NCBI GenBank assembly: GCA_045599805.1
Contig: JAZRWQ010000006.1
Coordinates: forward strand, 1 to 18,499
Source: JAZRWQ01 sp045599805
Lineage (GTDB): Bacteria > Bacillota > Clostridia > Oscillospirales > UMGS1783
Direction of reading: 5' to 3'
DNA length: 18,499 bases
Of the stretch, positions 6,001-12,703 are shown piece after piece (position 1 is the first letter of the stretch; every line of letters starts with the position of its first letter). The translations under genes were made by a program, and so were the position numbers. Below the pieces are notes generated by a model that saw nothing but the letters and a program-made list of their open reading frames with translations, searched no databases and had not been told where the DNA came from.

Positions 6001-7638
6001 ATGAAAAAAAGAATTATTTCATTGCTTCTTGTAATATTTACAATATTTGCTCTTTCAGTAATATCGGTAAGCGCATCCTCATCGGAGATGATACTGTGCG
6101 GATTCCGCTGCAACGATGATAAGTCGTCCGCGCCATCGTTTATCACCTTTTCGCCCTCATCTCCCGATAAAATAACGACACATGGCGCTGCCGACCAGTC
6201 GCAGATATACTGCGGCGCATTTTTCGGCGGTGTTTATTACTGCATAGATGCGCAGGGCAGTCTTATCAAGGTTGACGTAAACACCTTCGGACGAACCGAG
6301 GTGGGCAAATCGATAGCCGATATGGAAACGCTTACACCCGTTGAAATGTCCTACGATACGCATACCGGAAAAATGTACCTTATGTGTATCGACCGTACAA
6401 ACAACGATGCGAATCTTATGTATACGGTTGATCTTACCTCCGGCGGCATACAGAAAAGCAACTATATAATAGGCTGCAACTCGGTAAAGGGCATGACCTT
6501 TGACGGTGCGGGCAATCTTTATGTTATCGACAGCGACGGTACATTGTGCAAAATAGACGTTACCTCCGGCAGAGCATTCACCTTGGGCGAAACCGAGCTT
6601 ACCTCCTCCTATATACAGTCCATGTGCTACGGCCGCGGAGCGGGCGTGATCTACTGGGCGCAGTATGACGGCGAGGGCATAGGCAATCTCGTTGAGGTCG
6701 ATCCGCAGAGTGCACAGGTGAAAAAGAAAGCGCCCATAGGTTTAAACTGCGCCGTAACCGCTCTTTCATTCACAAGCGATGCGCTTGAAGTAAAGATTGA
6801 ATCGGAGGATGGCGGCGTTGCGTACGTAAGCGGAAACAGCTATTATAACGCAGGCGAAAACGCGGTTATCACGGCGGAAGCCGATAAGGGCTATACCTTC
6901 GGCGGCTGGCTTGCTTCCGGCGGCACGCTCGGCGCTACCAACGACCTTACCACCACCATAACGATGCCAAACGGCGACGTCAGCGTAACCGCCTTTTTCA
7001 TCCCCAACAAATCCTATCAAAACCGTTCCCTTTACGATGAGAATTCCAAGGTGCTCGTTTCGGGCAAAAAGCTTTATTACAATACCGACCTTACCGTAAA
7101 TCCCTGGCTGGAGGGCAGCGACGGCTATGATAAGCTTACCGATCTTATGGGCAAAAAGCGCGAGCTTTTAAATGCGCAGGTCATTTCTCTCAATGCGCAC
7201 GGCATCGGCGAAATAGAAAGCTTTAAATCCAAGATAAACATATCCGTTCCCGTAAGTGAAGATTACACAGGCAAGAAGGTTGACGTATTCATCTACGACG
7301 GCGAAAAGGTTACCAAAACCACCGCAAAGGTAAAGGAAGGGCAGATAACCTTAAAGTCCAAGATCGACGGTTCCTTTGCCGTTGCAACCCACAGAAGCGG
7401 CTCGGTATGGGTAGTGATAATACTTATAATTCTTCTTATAGCCGCAGGCTATTTCGTATACGTTTACCGCAAGCCGATACTGGCACAGCTAAAGAAAGAC
7501 ACAGGCAAGGTAAAATCGAATTTCAAAAAGAAGCCGACGAAGAAAAACGCCAAAGCCGCAAAACAGCAGAAGAGCAATGACGTTTTTGATGCCATAGATA
7601 ACCAAAGCCTTGAAAATTCAAGATACGATATAAAATAA
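6001..7638 (+). CDS. Secreted, membrane-anchored protein with beta-propeller-like region and InlB-type repeat
   Basis: The 545-residue protein has no recognisable enzyme motif. Residues 1-25 are a signal peptide (MKKR, hydrophobic core, likely cut after SVSA). Residues about 30-260 contain repeated blades of the kind NLYVIDSDGTLCKIDVTSG, typical of beta-propellers, and several Cys residues. Residues about 262-339 match the divergent InlB B-repeat/bacterial-repeat pattern, with AGENAVITAEADKGYTFGGW and ITMPNGDVSVTAFF. Residues about 340-460 form further beta-rich sequence, including VPVSEDYTGKKVDVFIYDGEKV. A transmembrane segment (about 468-487) is followed by a strongly basic tail (KKKPTKKNAKAAKQQK). 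The protein would display its ectodomain on the cell surface and keep a lysine-rich tail inside. It has its own consensus promoter and terminator. Likely roles are ligand or wall binding; the function is unknown. Confidence 0.85.
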   Translation: MKKRIISLLLVIFTIFALSVISVSASSSEMILCGFRCNDDKSSAPSFITFSPSSPDKITTHGAADQSQIYCGAFFGGVYYCIDAQGSLIKVDVNTFGRTEVGKSIADMETLTPVEMSYDTHTGKMYLMCIDRTNNDANLMYTVDLTSGGIQKSNYIIGCNSVKGMTFDGAGNLYVIDSDGTLCKIDVTSGRAFTLGETELTSSYIQSMCYGRGAGVIYWAQYDGEGIGNLVEVDPQSAQVKKKAPIGLNCAVTALSFTSDALEVKIESEDGGVAYVSGNSYYNAGENAVITAEADKGYTFGGWLASGGTLGATNDLTTTITMPNGDVSVTAFFIPNKSYQNRSLYDENSKVLVSGKKLYYNTDLTVNPWLEGSDGYDKLTDLMGKKRELLNAQVISLNAHGIGEIESFKSKINISVPVSEDYTGKKVDVFIYDGEKVTKTTAKVKEGQITLKSKIDGSFAVATHRSGSVWVVIILIILLIAAGYFVYVYRKPILAQLKKDTGKVKSNFKKKPTKKNAKAAKQQKSNDVFDAIDNQSLENSRYDIK

Positions 7639-7658
7639 TTTCATGCATAAACATATTG

Positions 7659-7687
7659 CTCTCCGTCATTGACGGAGAGTAATTTTT
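7659..7687 (+). terminator. Terminator of the secreted-protein gene
   Basis: CTCTCCGTC (7659-7667) pairs with GACGGAGAG (7671-7679) around a 3-base loop, followed by a T-rich stretch (TAATTTTTATT). It ends the monocistronic unit. Its 3' arm and T tract are reused as -35 box and spacer of the next promoter. Confidence 0.75.
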
Positions 7688-7697
7688 ATTGTATATT
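7669..7697 (+). promoter_or_regulatory. Promoter of the aldolase operon, nested in the preceding terminator
   Basis: TTGACG (7669-7674), a 17-bp spacer and TATATT (7692-7697) form a good promoter. The -35 box lies in the loop and 3' arm of the upstream terminator. Initiation near 7704 would leave a leader of about 15 nt carrying AAAGGAG before the ATG at 7719. Confidence 0.6.
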
Positions 7698-7718
7698 ATT
7701 AGTAAAAGGAGTGATATA

Positions 7719-8591
7719 ATGCTTACCGATTTAAACGGTGTTTTGATACCGGCAATGAAAAACGGCTATGCCGTGGGACTTTTCAATGTAGTCAGCGCCG
7801 AAATGGCAAGAGGCGTAATGGAGGCGGCACAAAAGCTTAATGCGCCGCTTATCATAGGCACGGCTGAAAGATTTCTCGATTTTATTCCGTTCGAGGTACT
7901 TGCCGATATTCTTATCCCCATGGCAAAGCGCGCCGATATCCCCGTTGTTATCCATTTTGACCACGGCAAAACGAAAGAGAACTGCATAAAGGCAATGGAT
8001 ATGGGCTTTACGTCGGTCATGTACGACTGTTCGCGTCTGCCCTATGAGGAAAACGTAAGCCGCATGGCGGACATGGTAAGCATCGCTCATTCCCGCTCGG
8101 TAACCGTTGAGGGCGAGCTGGGCGCGGTAATGGATCTTGAAGGCTCTATTGAGGGCGAGCCGGACAAGCTTTCGGGCAGCCCCGAGGATTATTATACCGA
8201 TCCCGATGTTGCATATGATTTTGTAAAACGCACCGGCGTTGATGCTCTTGCCGTTTCGGTAGGCAATGCCCACGGCGCATACAAATTCCCGCCCAAGCTC
8301 GATTTCGACAGAATCTCGGCAATAAAAAATAAGCTTAAAGTTCCTCTCGTTCTTCACGGCGGCTCGGGACTTACCGATGCCGACTTTACAAAGGCGATAT
8401 CTCTGGGAATAGCAAAGGTGAACATTTTTACAGATATAAACGATGCCGCAGCAAATGCCGCCGGCAAAGCACTCGGCGAAAACGGCAAAAACTACGCAGG
8501 CATAGTAAACCCTGTGGTAAACGCCGTAAAGGAGTGCACCGGGGAAAAGCTTAAGCTTTTTATGAGCGAAAATAAAGGAGCAGCAAAATGA
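7719..8591 (+). CDS. Class II (zinc) aldolase, fructose-bisphosphate/tagatose-bisphosphate type
   Basis: The enzyme carries out reversible zinc-dependent aldol cleavage of a ketose (bis)phosphate, giving dihydroxyacetone phosphate. The 290-residue length and sequence fit the GatY/KbaY/Fba class IIB group. Visible sites are VVIHFDHGKT (catalytic Asp81, zinc ligand His82), VEGELGAV (Glu131-Glu133), GNAHGAY (His185), LHGGSGL (His213) and the phosphate-loop region AKVNIFTDIN. The usual DGSHLPFEEN stretch reads DCSRLPYEEN, an Arg for His change near the active-site loop. The start is ATG 7719, seven bases after AAAGGAG, because an earlier ATG at 7689 lies upstream of the predicted transcription start. 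It is the first gene of a three-gene operon and overlaps the esterase by ATGA. No sugar kinase or transporter lies nearby, so glycolytic and catabolic roles cannot be separated. Confidence 0.92.
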   Translation: MLTDLNGVLIPAMKNGYAVGLFNVVSAEMARGVMEAAQKLNAPLIIGTAERFLDFIPFEVLADILIPMAKRADIPVVIHFDHGKTKENCIKAMDMGFTSVMYDCSRLPYEENVSRMADMVSIAHSRSVTVEGELGAVMDLEGSIEGEPDKLSGSPEDYYTDPDVAYDFVKRTGVDALAVSVGNAHGAYKFPPKLDFDRISAIKNKLKVPLVLHGGSGLTDADFTKAISLGIAKVNIFTDINDAAANAAGKALGENGKNYAGIVNPVVNAVKECTGEKLKLFMSENKGAAK

Positions 8592-9412
8592 TAAATAATA
8601 CCTACGAAATAGAAGCAAACGGTAAAACCGCGAAGCTCGTTACCTATATCCGTTCGCAGGCGCATCTTAAAAGCGCACGCCCCTGGCCGCTTGTGCTCGT
8701 AATTCCCGGAGGCGGATATCTTGAGGTCGTACAGAGGGAGGCCGAGCCTATCGCCTGCGCGTTCATGGCGGAGGAATTTCACACCGCCGTATTGCACTAT
8801 TCGGTAGCGCCCAACCGTTTTCCCACAGCTCTTATACAGCTCGCAAAGGCAATAGCCTTAATAAAGGAGCACGCCGAAGAATGGAACGTTGATCCCGATA
8901 ACATCTTCGTTACCGGTTACAGCGCCGGCGGCCATCTCGCCGCAAGCATAGGCGTTTTCTGGAACAGGGATTTTCTTATTGAGGCTTCCTCGCTCACTCC
9001 CGAGATGATGCGCCCGGCAGGTCTTGTGCTTGCATATCCGGTAATTTCCGGTATTCATTGTCCGCACGCCGGCTCGTTCAGAAACCTTTTAGGTGAGGAT
9101 TTCGGCAATGAGGAAAAATTAAGCTTCGTTTCCCTTGAAACGCAGGTCACAAAGGATACGCCGCCCACCTTTATCTGGTCTACCGTTACCGATGCCGTAG
9201 TGCCGGTTGAGAATACCCTCGTTTTTGCAAACGCACTCAGGGCAAACGGCGTTGATTTCGAGATGCACGTATATCCGCGCGGCCCTCACGGGCTTGCCCT
9301 CGTTACGCCCGACACGCTTGAAACGGGCAACGCCGATGAGCTTCGCAATATAGCCGACTGGCCAAAGCACGCCGCACATTTTATTCGTCTTATATCCGGA
9401 GAAAAGAAGTAA
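8588..9412 (+). CDS. Alpha/beta hydrolase, carboxylesterase/acetyl-xylan-esterase-like
   Basis: This 274-residue protein is a serine hydrolase of the BD-FAE/esterase-lipase type, which often deacylates plant polysaccharides or oligosaccharides. The oxyanion loop IPGGGY (39-44) corresponds to the HGGG motif. The nucleophile elbow GYSAGG places Ser112, Asp202 sits in TDAVVPVENT, and His234 sits in GPHGLAL. There is no signal peptide, so it probably acts inside the cell on imported oligosaccharides or other esters. The ATG overlaps the aldolase stop (ATGA), GGAG lies 7 bases upstream, and the stop abuts the next ATG, so translation is coupled on both sides. The substrate is unknown; the catalytic machinery is clear. 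Confidence 0.9.
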   Translation: MINNTYEIEANGKTAKLVTYIRSQAHLKSARPWPLVLVIPGGGYLEVVQREAEPIACAFMAEEFHTAVLHYSVAPNRFPTALIQLAKAIALIKEHAEEWNVDPDNIFVTGYSAGGHLAASIGVFWNRDFLIEASSLTPEMMRPAGLVLAYPVISGIHCPHAGSFRNLLGEDFGNEEKLSFVSLETQVTKDTPPTFIWSTVTDAVVPVENTLVFANALRANGVDFEMHVYPRGPHGLALVTPDTLETGNADELRNIADWPKHAAHFIRLISGEKK

Positions 9413-10213
9413 ATGGATTACAGAATATACGATACCCACGTTCATATATACCCCGACAAGATAGCCGCCAGGGCTTCCGGCGCCATAGGTGAGTTTTATG
9501 ATTTCAATATGGCGCATAACGGCTCGGTCGAAGCGCTTTTAAGCCAAAAAGACGCCGATAAAATAACCGGTTTTGTCGTTTCCTCATCCGCCACAACGCC
9601 GCATCAGGTCGAGGCGGTAAACGATTTTGTCATTTCCCAGTGCAGACTGCACGATAATTTCATAGGCTTCGGCACCATTCATCACGGCTATGAAAACTAT
9701 GCGCGCGAGCTTGAACGGGTAAAAAATGCCGGCATCCGCGGCATTAAGATACACCACGACTTTTTAAAGGAAAATATCGATGCGCCCGAGTTTATCCCCA
9801 TATATAAGGAGATAGCAAAGCAGGATATATTTTTGCTTTTACACATGGGCGACGACAGATTTGACTATACCCACCCCAAGCGCCTGCGCCATGTAAAGGA
9901 GCTTGTGCCCGATTTGAAATGCATCGCCGCGCATTTCGGCGGCTATCGCGTGTGGGACGAATCGGCGCCCTACCTTAAGGATACCGACGTTTATTTTGAT
10001 ACATCAAGTTCACTCTTCTATCTCTCACCCGAAAAGGCGGCGTCCCTTATCGACCTTCTGGGTGAAGACCGCTTCTTTTTCGGCAGCGACTATCCCATGT
10101 GGCAGGTGTCCGAGGAGATTGAAAGGTTTATGCGCCTGCCCATTCCCGAAAGCACACGCAAAAAAATTCTTTACGAAAACTTCGAAAAGGCATTCAACAT
10201 AAAAAAAGTATAG
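9413..10213 (+). CDS. Amidohydrolase family 2 (TIM-barrel metal-dependent hydrolase)
   Basis: The 266-residue protein belongs to the Amidohydro_2 group, whose members include sugar lactonases and decarboxylases. Metal and active-site residues are visible: DTHVH (His9, His11), LLLHMG (His144), AAHFGG (His174) and FGSDYP (Asp226). IKIHHDF (Lys112, His114) may also take part. It starts one base after the esterase stop, with GGAG 11 bases upstream. With the aldolase and esterase it may form a short catabolic route, for example lactone opening before aldol cleavage; this is inference. Its last codons, ATA AAA AAA GTA TAG, lie within the palindromic terminator and encode IKKV, the same tail as the convergent YolD-like protein. 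Confidence 0.9.
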   Translation: MDYRIYDTHVHIYPDKIAARASGAIGEFYDFNMAHNGSVEALLSQKDADKITGFVVSSSATTPHQVEAVNDFVISQCRLHDNFIGFGTIHHGYENYARELERVKNAGIRGIKIHHDFLKENIDAPEFIPIYKEIAKQDIFLLLHMGDDRFDYTHPKRLRHVKELVPDLKCIAAHFGGYRVWDESAPYLKDTDVYFDTSSSLFYLSPEKAASLIDLLGEDRFFFGSDYPMWQVSEEIERFMRLPIPESTRKKILYENFEKAFNIKKV

Positions 10214-10239
10214 TTCAAATGAACTATACTTTTTTTATG
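10198..10239. terminator. 42-bp perfect palindromic bidirectional terminator containing both stop codons
   Basis: A 20-bp perfect stem (10198-10217 with 10220-10239) with a 2-base loop carries A7 and T7 runs. It contains the plus-strand stop of the amidohydrolase gene (10211-10213) and the minus-strand stop of the YolD-like gene (10224-10226). Both operons end here. Confidence 0.9.
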
Positions 10240-10544
10240 TCGTAGATATCGTCGATGTCTATTTTGGTATTGACTATTCTGATAAAGCGTTTTTCGGTAT
10301 CCTTTTTTGTGAGTATGCCGGTGATTTTGATATATTCGCCCTCCGAATAGTAAACTATCTCCGCCATGTTGCCGACCGAGAGCTCGCTTAACGTGATATC
10401 CAAAAGCTCTCTTTTGTCCTCGGACAGCTCGGCCTTGTCTATGGCTACCACAATGCGCTCCATCTTTCTAAGCTCCTGCGCAAAGCCCTTTAAGGGATCA
10501 AAGCTGTTGGCAAACTGCTTGGCTCTTTCAATATTTGTCATCAC
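10224..10544 (-). CDS. YolD-like protein, partner of UvrX-type polymerase
   Basis: This 106-residue protein matches the YolD-like pattern: an N-terminal helix with ERAKQFANSFDPLKGFAQEL, then a small beta domain with GEYIKITGILTKKDTEKRFIRIVNTKIDIDDI. YolD-like genes typically accompany Y-family polymerases of the UvrX/YqjW type in Bacillota, and their role in translesion synthesis is assumed to be accessory. The gene overlaps the 3' end of the polymerase gene by 17 bp. The start is GTG at 10544, with AGGAGGG 10 bases upstream; an immediately following ATG at 10541 is the alternative. The terminal IKKV codons lie in the palindromic terminator. Confidence 0.85.
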   Translation of the reverse strand: MMTNIERAKQFANSFDPLKGFAQELRKMERIVVAIDKAELSEDKRELLDITLSELSVGNMAEIVYYSEGEYIKITGILTKKDTEKRFIRIVNTKIDIDDIYDIKKV

Positions 10545-11802
10545 CGCTCTTGTGCCCTCCTATCTGCGCGTTGCGCTCTATCGTTGTTGCGGCGTCCTGC
10601 AGATCCATGCCCTTGAACATGGCGTTTTTGCCGAATTTCTTTTTTATCTCTATAATGGCCTTCTGCATATTCTTTTCCTTTTCCCGCTGTATGGGATCGG
10701 AAAACAGATCAAGCTGCTCTATATCGTCGGGCTTAAGGTCTGTAAACGAAATGCTGACCTTGCGGTAAAGCCCGTCCTTATGCACTATTTTGTCAAAAAG
10801 CTGCTCGGATGCCGGCATAATGTCCTTCATTGATGAGGTGTATCTGCCAAGCGGCATACTGCCCTTGTCGGTGGGCCGGCCCGGCACGTCACTCCGCCCG
10901 AGATAGAGCACGATACCGCGCGCTGCAAGGTTTTCGTCCACAAGCTCAAGGCACATAAGCTCAACCATTTCCTGCACTATTATCCTTGTTTCGTCCGCGT
11001 TGTAGTTTCGCATAAGCACCTGTGAGCGGTCTATCGAATGGGTGGTCGAGCGGTATGCCTTAACGTCCGCCATCGTTACCGGCTCAATGCCCTTTGAATG
11101 GTCTATCATTATCTCGGCATCTATCCCGAATGTTTTATAAAGCTTCTTTTCATCACAGGCGGCTATCTGTCTCATCGTGTACAGTCCAAGCCGCTCCAGC
11201 CGTGACGCGGTGCCCTTGCCGATGCCCCAGAAATCGGTTATCGGCTTATGGTCCCACAAGCTTTTCTTAAACAGCTCCTCGTCAAGATACCCTATATGGT
11301 CGGGCACCTTTTTCGCCGTTATGTCAAGGGCTATTTTGGCAAGGTACATATTGGTGCCTATGCCGCAGGTGGCGGTTATTCCGGTCGTTTCTATTACGTC
11401 GTTTATCATCGCTATCGCAAGCTCCCTCGCCGTCATTTTGTAAAGCTTAAGATAGGGCGTGGCGTCTATAAACACCTCATCGATAGAATAAACGTGTATG
11501 TCCTCTTTGGCAACGAATTTAAGGTAGCAGGAATAAACCTTTGCGGAATATTCTATATATTTTCGCATCCGCGGCGGCGCCGTGATATACTCAACGCCTT
11601 TGGGAATTTCATATACTCTGCACCGGTTTTTTATGCCCAGCGCCTTCATTGCGGGGGTTATCGCAAGACATATAGTTTTATCCGAGCGTGACGGATCGGC
11701 CACCACAAGGTTGGTGACCATGGGGTCAAGTCCCCTTTCCACACACTCCACCGATGCGAAAAAGGACTTTAAATCTATACATAAATAGAATTTGTCCTTC
11801 AT
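10528..11802 (-). CDS. Y-family DNA polymerase, UvrX/YqjW (ImuB-related) type
   Basis: This 424-residue error-prone DNA polymerase would carry out translesion synthesis. Catalytic residues are intact: Asp10 in IDLKSFFASVE (Phe15 is the steric gate) and Asp108-Glu109 in YSIDEVF. The palm is followed by a helix-hairpin-helix thumb (FWGIGKGTASRLERLGLYTM, 191-210) and a little-finger domain (about 245-360). QLDLF at 363-367 is a textbook beta-clamp-binding pentamer, so it should be recruited to the replisome. The linked YolD gene and overall length favour the UvrX clade over housekeeping DinB. AAAGGG precedes the ATG. It is the middle gene of the SDR-polymerase-YolD operon, ten bases after the SDR stop. 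Such polymerases are usually SOS-regulated, but I see no complete LexA box at the operon promoter. Confidence 0.93.
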   Translation of the reverse strand: MKDKFYLCIDLKSFFASVECVERGLDPMVTNLVVADPSRSDKTICLAITPAMKALGIKNRCRVYEIPKGVEYITAPPRMRKYIEYSAKVYSCYLKFVAKEDIHVYSIDEVFIDATPYLKLYKMTARELAIAMINDVIETTGITATCGIGTNMYLAKIALDITAKKVPDHIGYLDEELFKKSLWDHKPITDFWGIGKGTASRLERLGLYTMRQIAACDEKKLYKTFGIDAEIMIDHSKGIEPVTMADVKAYRSTTHSIDRSQVLMRNYNADETRIIVQEMVELMCLELVDENLAARGIVLYLGRSDVPGRPTDKGSMPLGRYTSSMKDIMPASEQLFDKIVHKDGLYRKVSISFTDLKPDDIEQLDLFSDPIQREKEKNMQKAIIEIKKKFGKNAMFKGMDLQDAATTIERNAQIGGHKSGDDKY

Positions 11803-11812
11803 GTTTCCCTTT

Positions 11813-12571
11813 CTATGCCCTGCTTATCGGCATTACCCATTCCTTGGGCAATATCTTTGCAATAAATCTATACAGTTTGTAATATACTTTCGGCGTATAC
11901 ACGGCTTTGTTTTTGTCGGCGGCTTTCATAACGCCATTTACCGCTTTTGCCGGATCGACATACGGCAGAAAATCATCAAAGGTCTTTGAGTTGCCGGGTA
12001 TTTTGGCAACGGTGAGAAATTCGGTGCGCATAGGTCCGGGACAAAGCGCGGTAACGCTTATGCCTTTTTCTTTAAGCTCATATCTTAATGAGCGCGAATA
12101 GAACATAACGTATGACTTCGTTGCGCTGTAAACGGTAAGGCGCGGATTGGGCGCGAAGGCGGCGATAGAGCATACGTTTATTATTTTACCTCCGCTTGCC
12201 ATATAAGGCAGAGCTATGGTCGTAAGTCCGGTGAGTGCGCGGCAGTTTAAAGAAACCATATCCATCTGCTTATTTTCTTCGCTGTCATAAATATTGCCGA
12301 GCACGCCGAATCCCGCGTTGTTTATAAGCAGCTTTATGTTTGCCTTTTCTTCTTTAAGCGCATCCTTTATTATGCCGATGCTTTCTTCCTTTATAAGGTC
12401 AAGCGGGAATATCCTTACCTTTATTTTCGAAGCCTTTGAAATTTCCTCCATGCGCTCTTTTCGCCGCGCGATAAGCCATACCTCGTCAAGGTCCTGATAT
12501 TTTTCGTTTATCGCCCTGAAAAATTCAATTCCCAGTCCGGATGATGCGCCCGTAAGTACCGCAATATTCAT
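11813..12571 (-). CDS. Short-chain dehydrogenase/reductase (SDR family, NAD(P)-dependent)
   Basis: This 252-residue classical SDR oxidoreductase has the nucleotide-binding TGASSGLG (7-14), the NNAG structural motif (84-87), the active-site Ser135 (VCSIAAF) and the YSATK catalytic pair Tyr148/Lys152. PGPM (178-181) is the usual cofactor loop. ARRKER after beta-2 (35-40) suggests an NADP preference. The substrate is unknown; the sequence resembles the DltE/YqjQ-like group of Bacillota SDRs rather than FabG. It is the first gene of the operon with the Y-family polymerase and YolD, with AAGGAGAG eight bases before the ATG. Its link to DNA repair is by position only and may be incidental. Confidence 0.92.
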   Translation of the reverse strand: MNIAVLTGASSGLGIEFFRAINEKYQDLDEVWLIARRKERMEEISKASKIKVRIFPLDLIKEESIGIIKDALKEEKANIKLLINNAGFGVLGNIYDSEENKQMDMVSLNCRALTGLTTIALPYMASGGKIINVCSIAAFAPNPRLTVYSATKSYVMFYSRSLRYELKEKGISVTALCPGPMRTEFLTVAKIPGNSKTFDDFLPYVDPAKAVNGVMKAADKNKAVYTPKVYYKLYRFIAKILPKEWVMPISRA

Positions 12572-12629
12572 AAATCACGCTCTCCTTAAAAAATAATCGC
12601 AAAAAATTAAAAAATTTTTGTTAAATGAG

Positions 12630-12658
12630 TACACATTTGTCTTTATTTATATTATAAT
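12630..12658 (+). promoter_or_regulatory. Candidate prsA promoter, strong -10 and weak -35
   Basis: TATAAT (12653-12658) is preceded at 17 bp by TACACA (12630-12635). The -35 is poor, so initiation may depend on an activator or on the AT-rich upstream tract (12601-12619). The start would be near 12665 and the leader about 39 nt with GGAGG at 12691-12695. Confidence 0.4.
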
Positions 12659-12679
12659 AGTTAAGCGTGTTCTAATCAA
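12651..12679 (-). promoter_or_regulatory. Promoter of the SDR-UvrX-YolD operon
   Basis: On the minus strand TTGATT (12674-12679), a 17-bp spacer and TATAAT (12651-12656) form a strong promoter. Transcription would start near 12644 and give a leader of about 72 nt. Its -10 box overlaps the divergent prsA -10 box by four bases. The spacer carries a GAAC half-site but no full LexA dyad. Confidence 0.6.
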
Positions 12680-12703
12680 CACATTTTATTGGAGGAAAAA
12701 AAT

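Noticed and set aside
7731..8618. Long minus-strand frame opposite the aldolase gene
   Set aside because: It is an antisense shadow caused by codon bias; it is rich in Cys, Tyr and Arg, has no recognisable motif and lacks a ribosome binding site.
10366..11788. Plus-strand frames opposite the polymerase and YolD genes
   Set aside because: They are shadows of genes with intact catalytic motifs on the minus strand and show no family features.
12657..12673. LexA/SOS box in the spacer of the SDR-UvrX operon promoter
   Set aside because: Only one half-site (GAAC) is present; the second half reads TTAA instead of GTTC after four bases. This is too weak to call.
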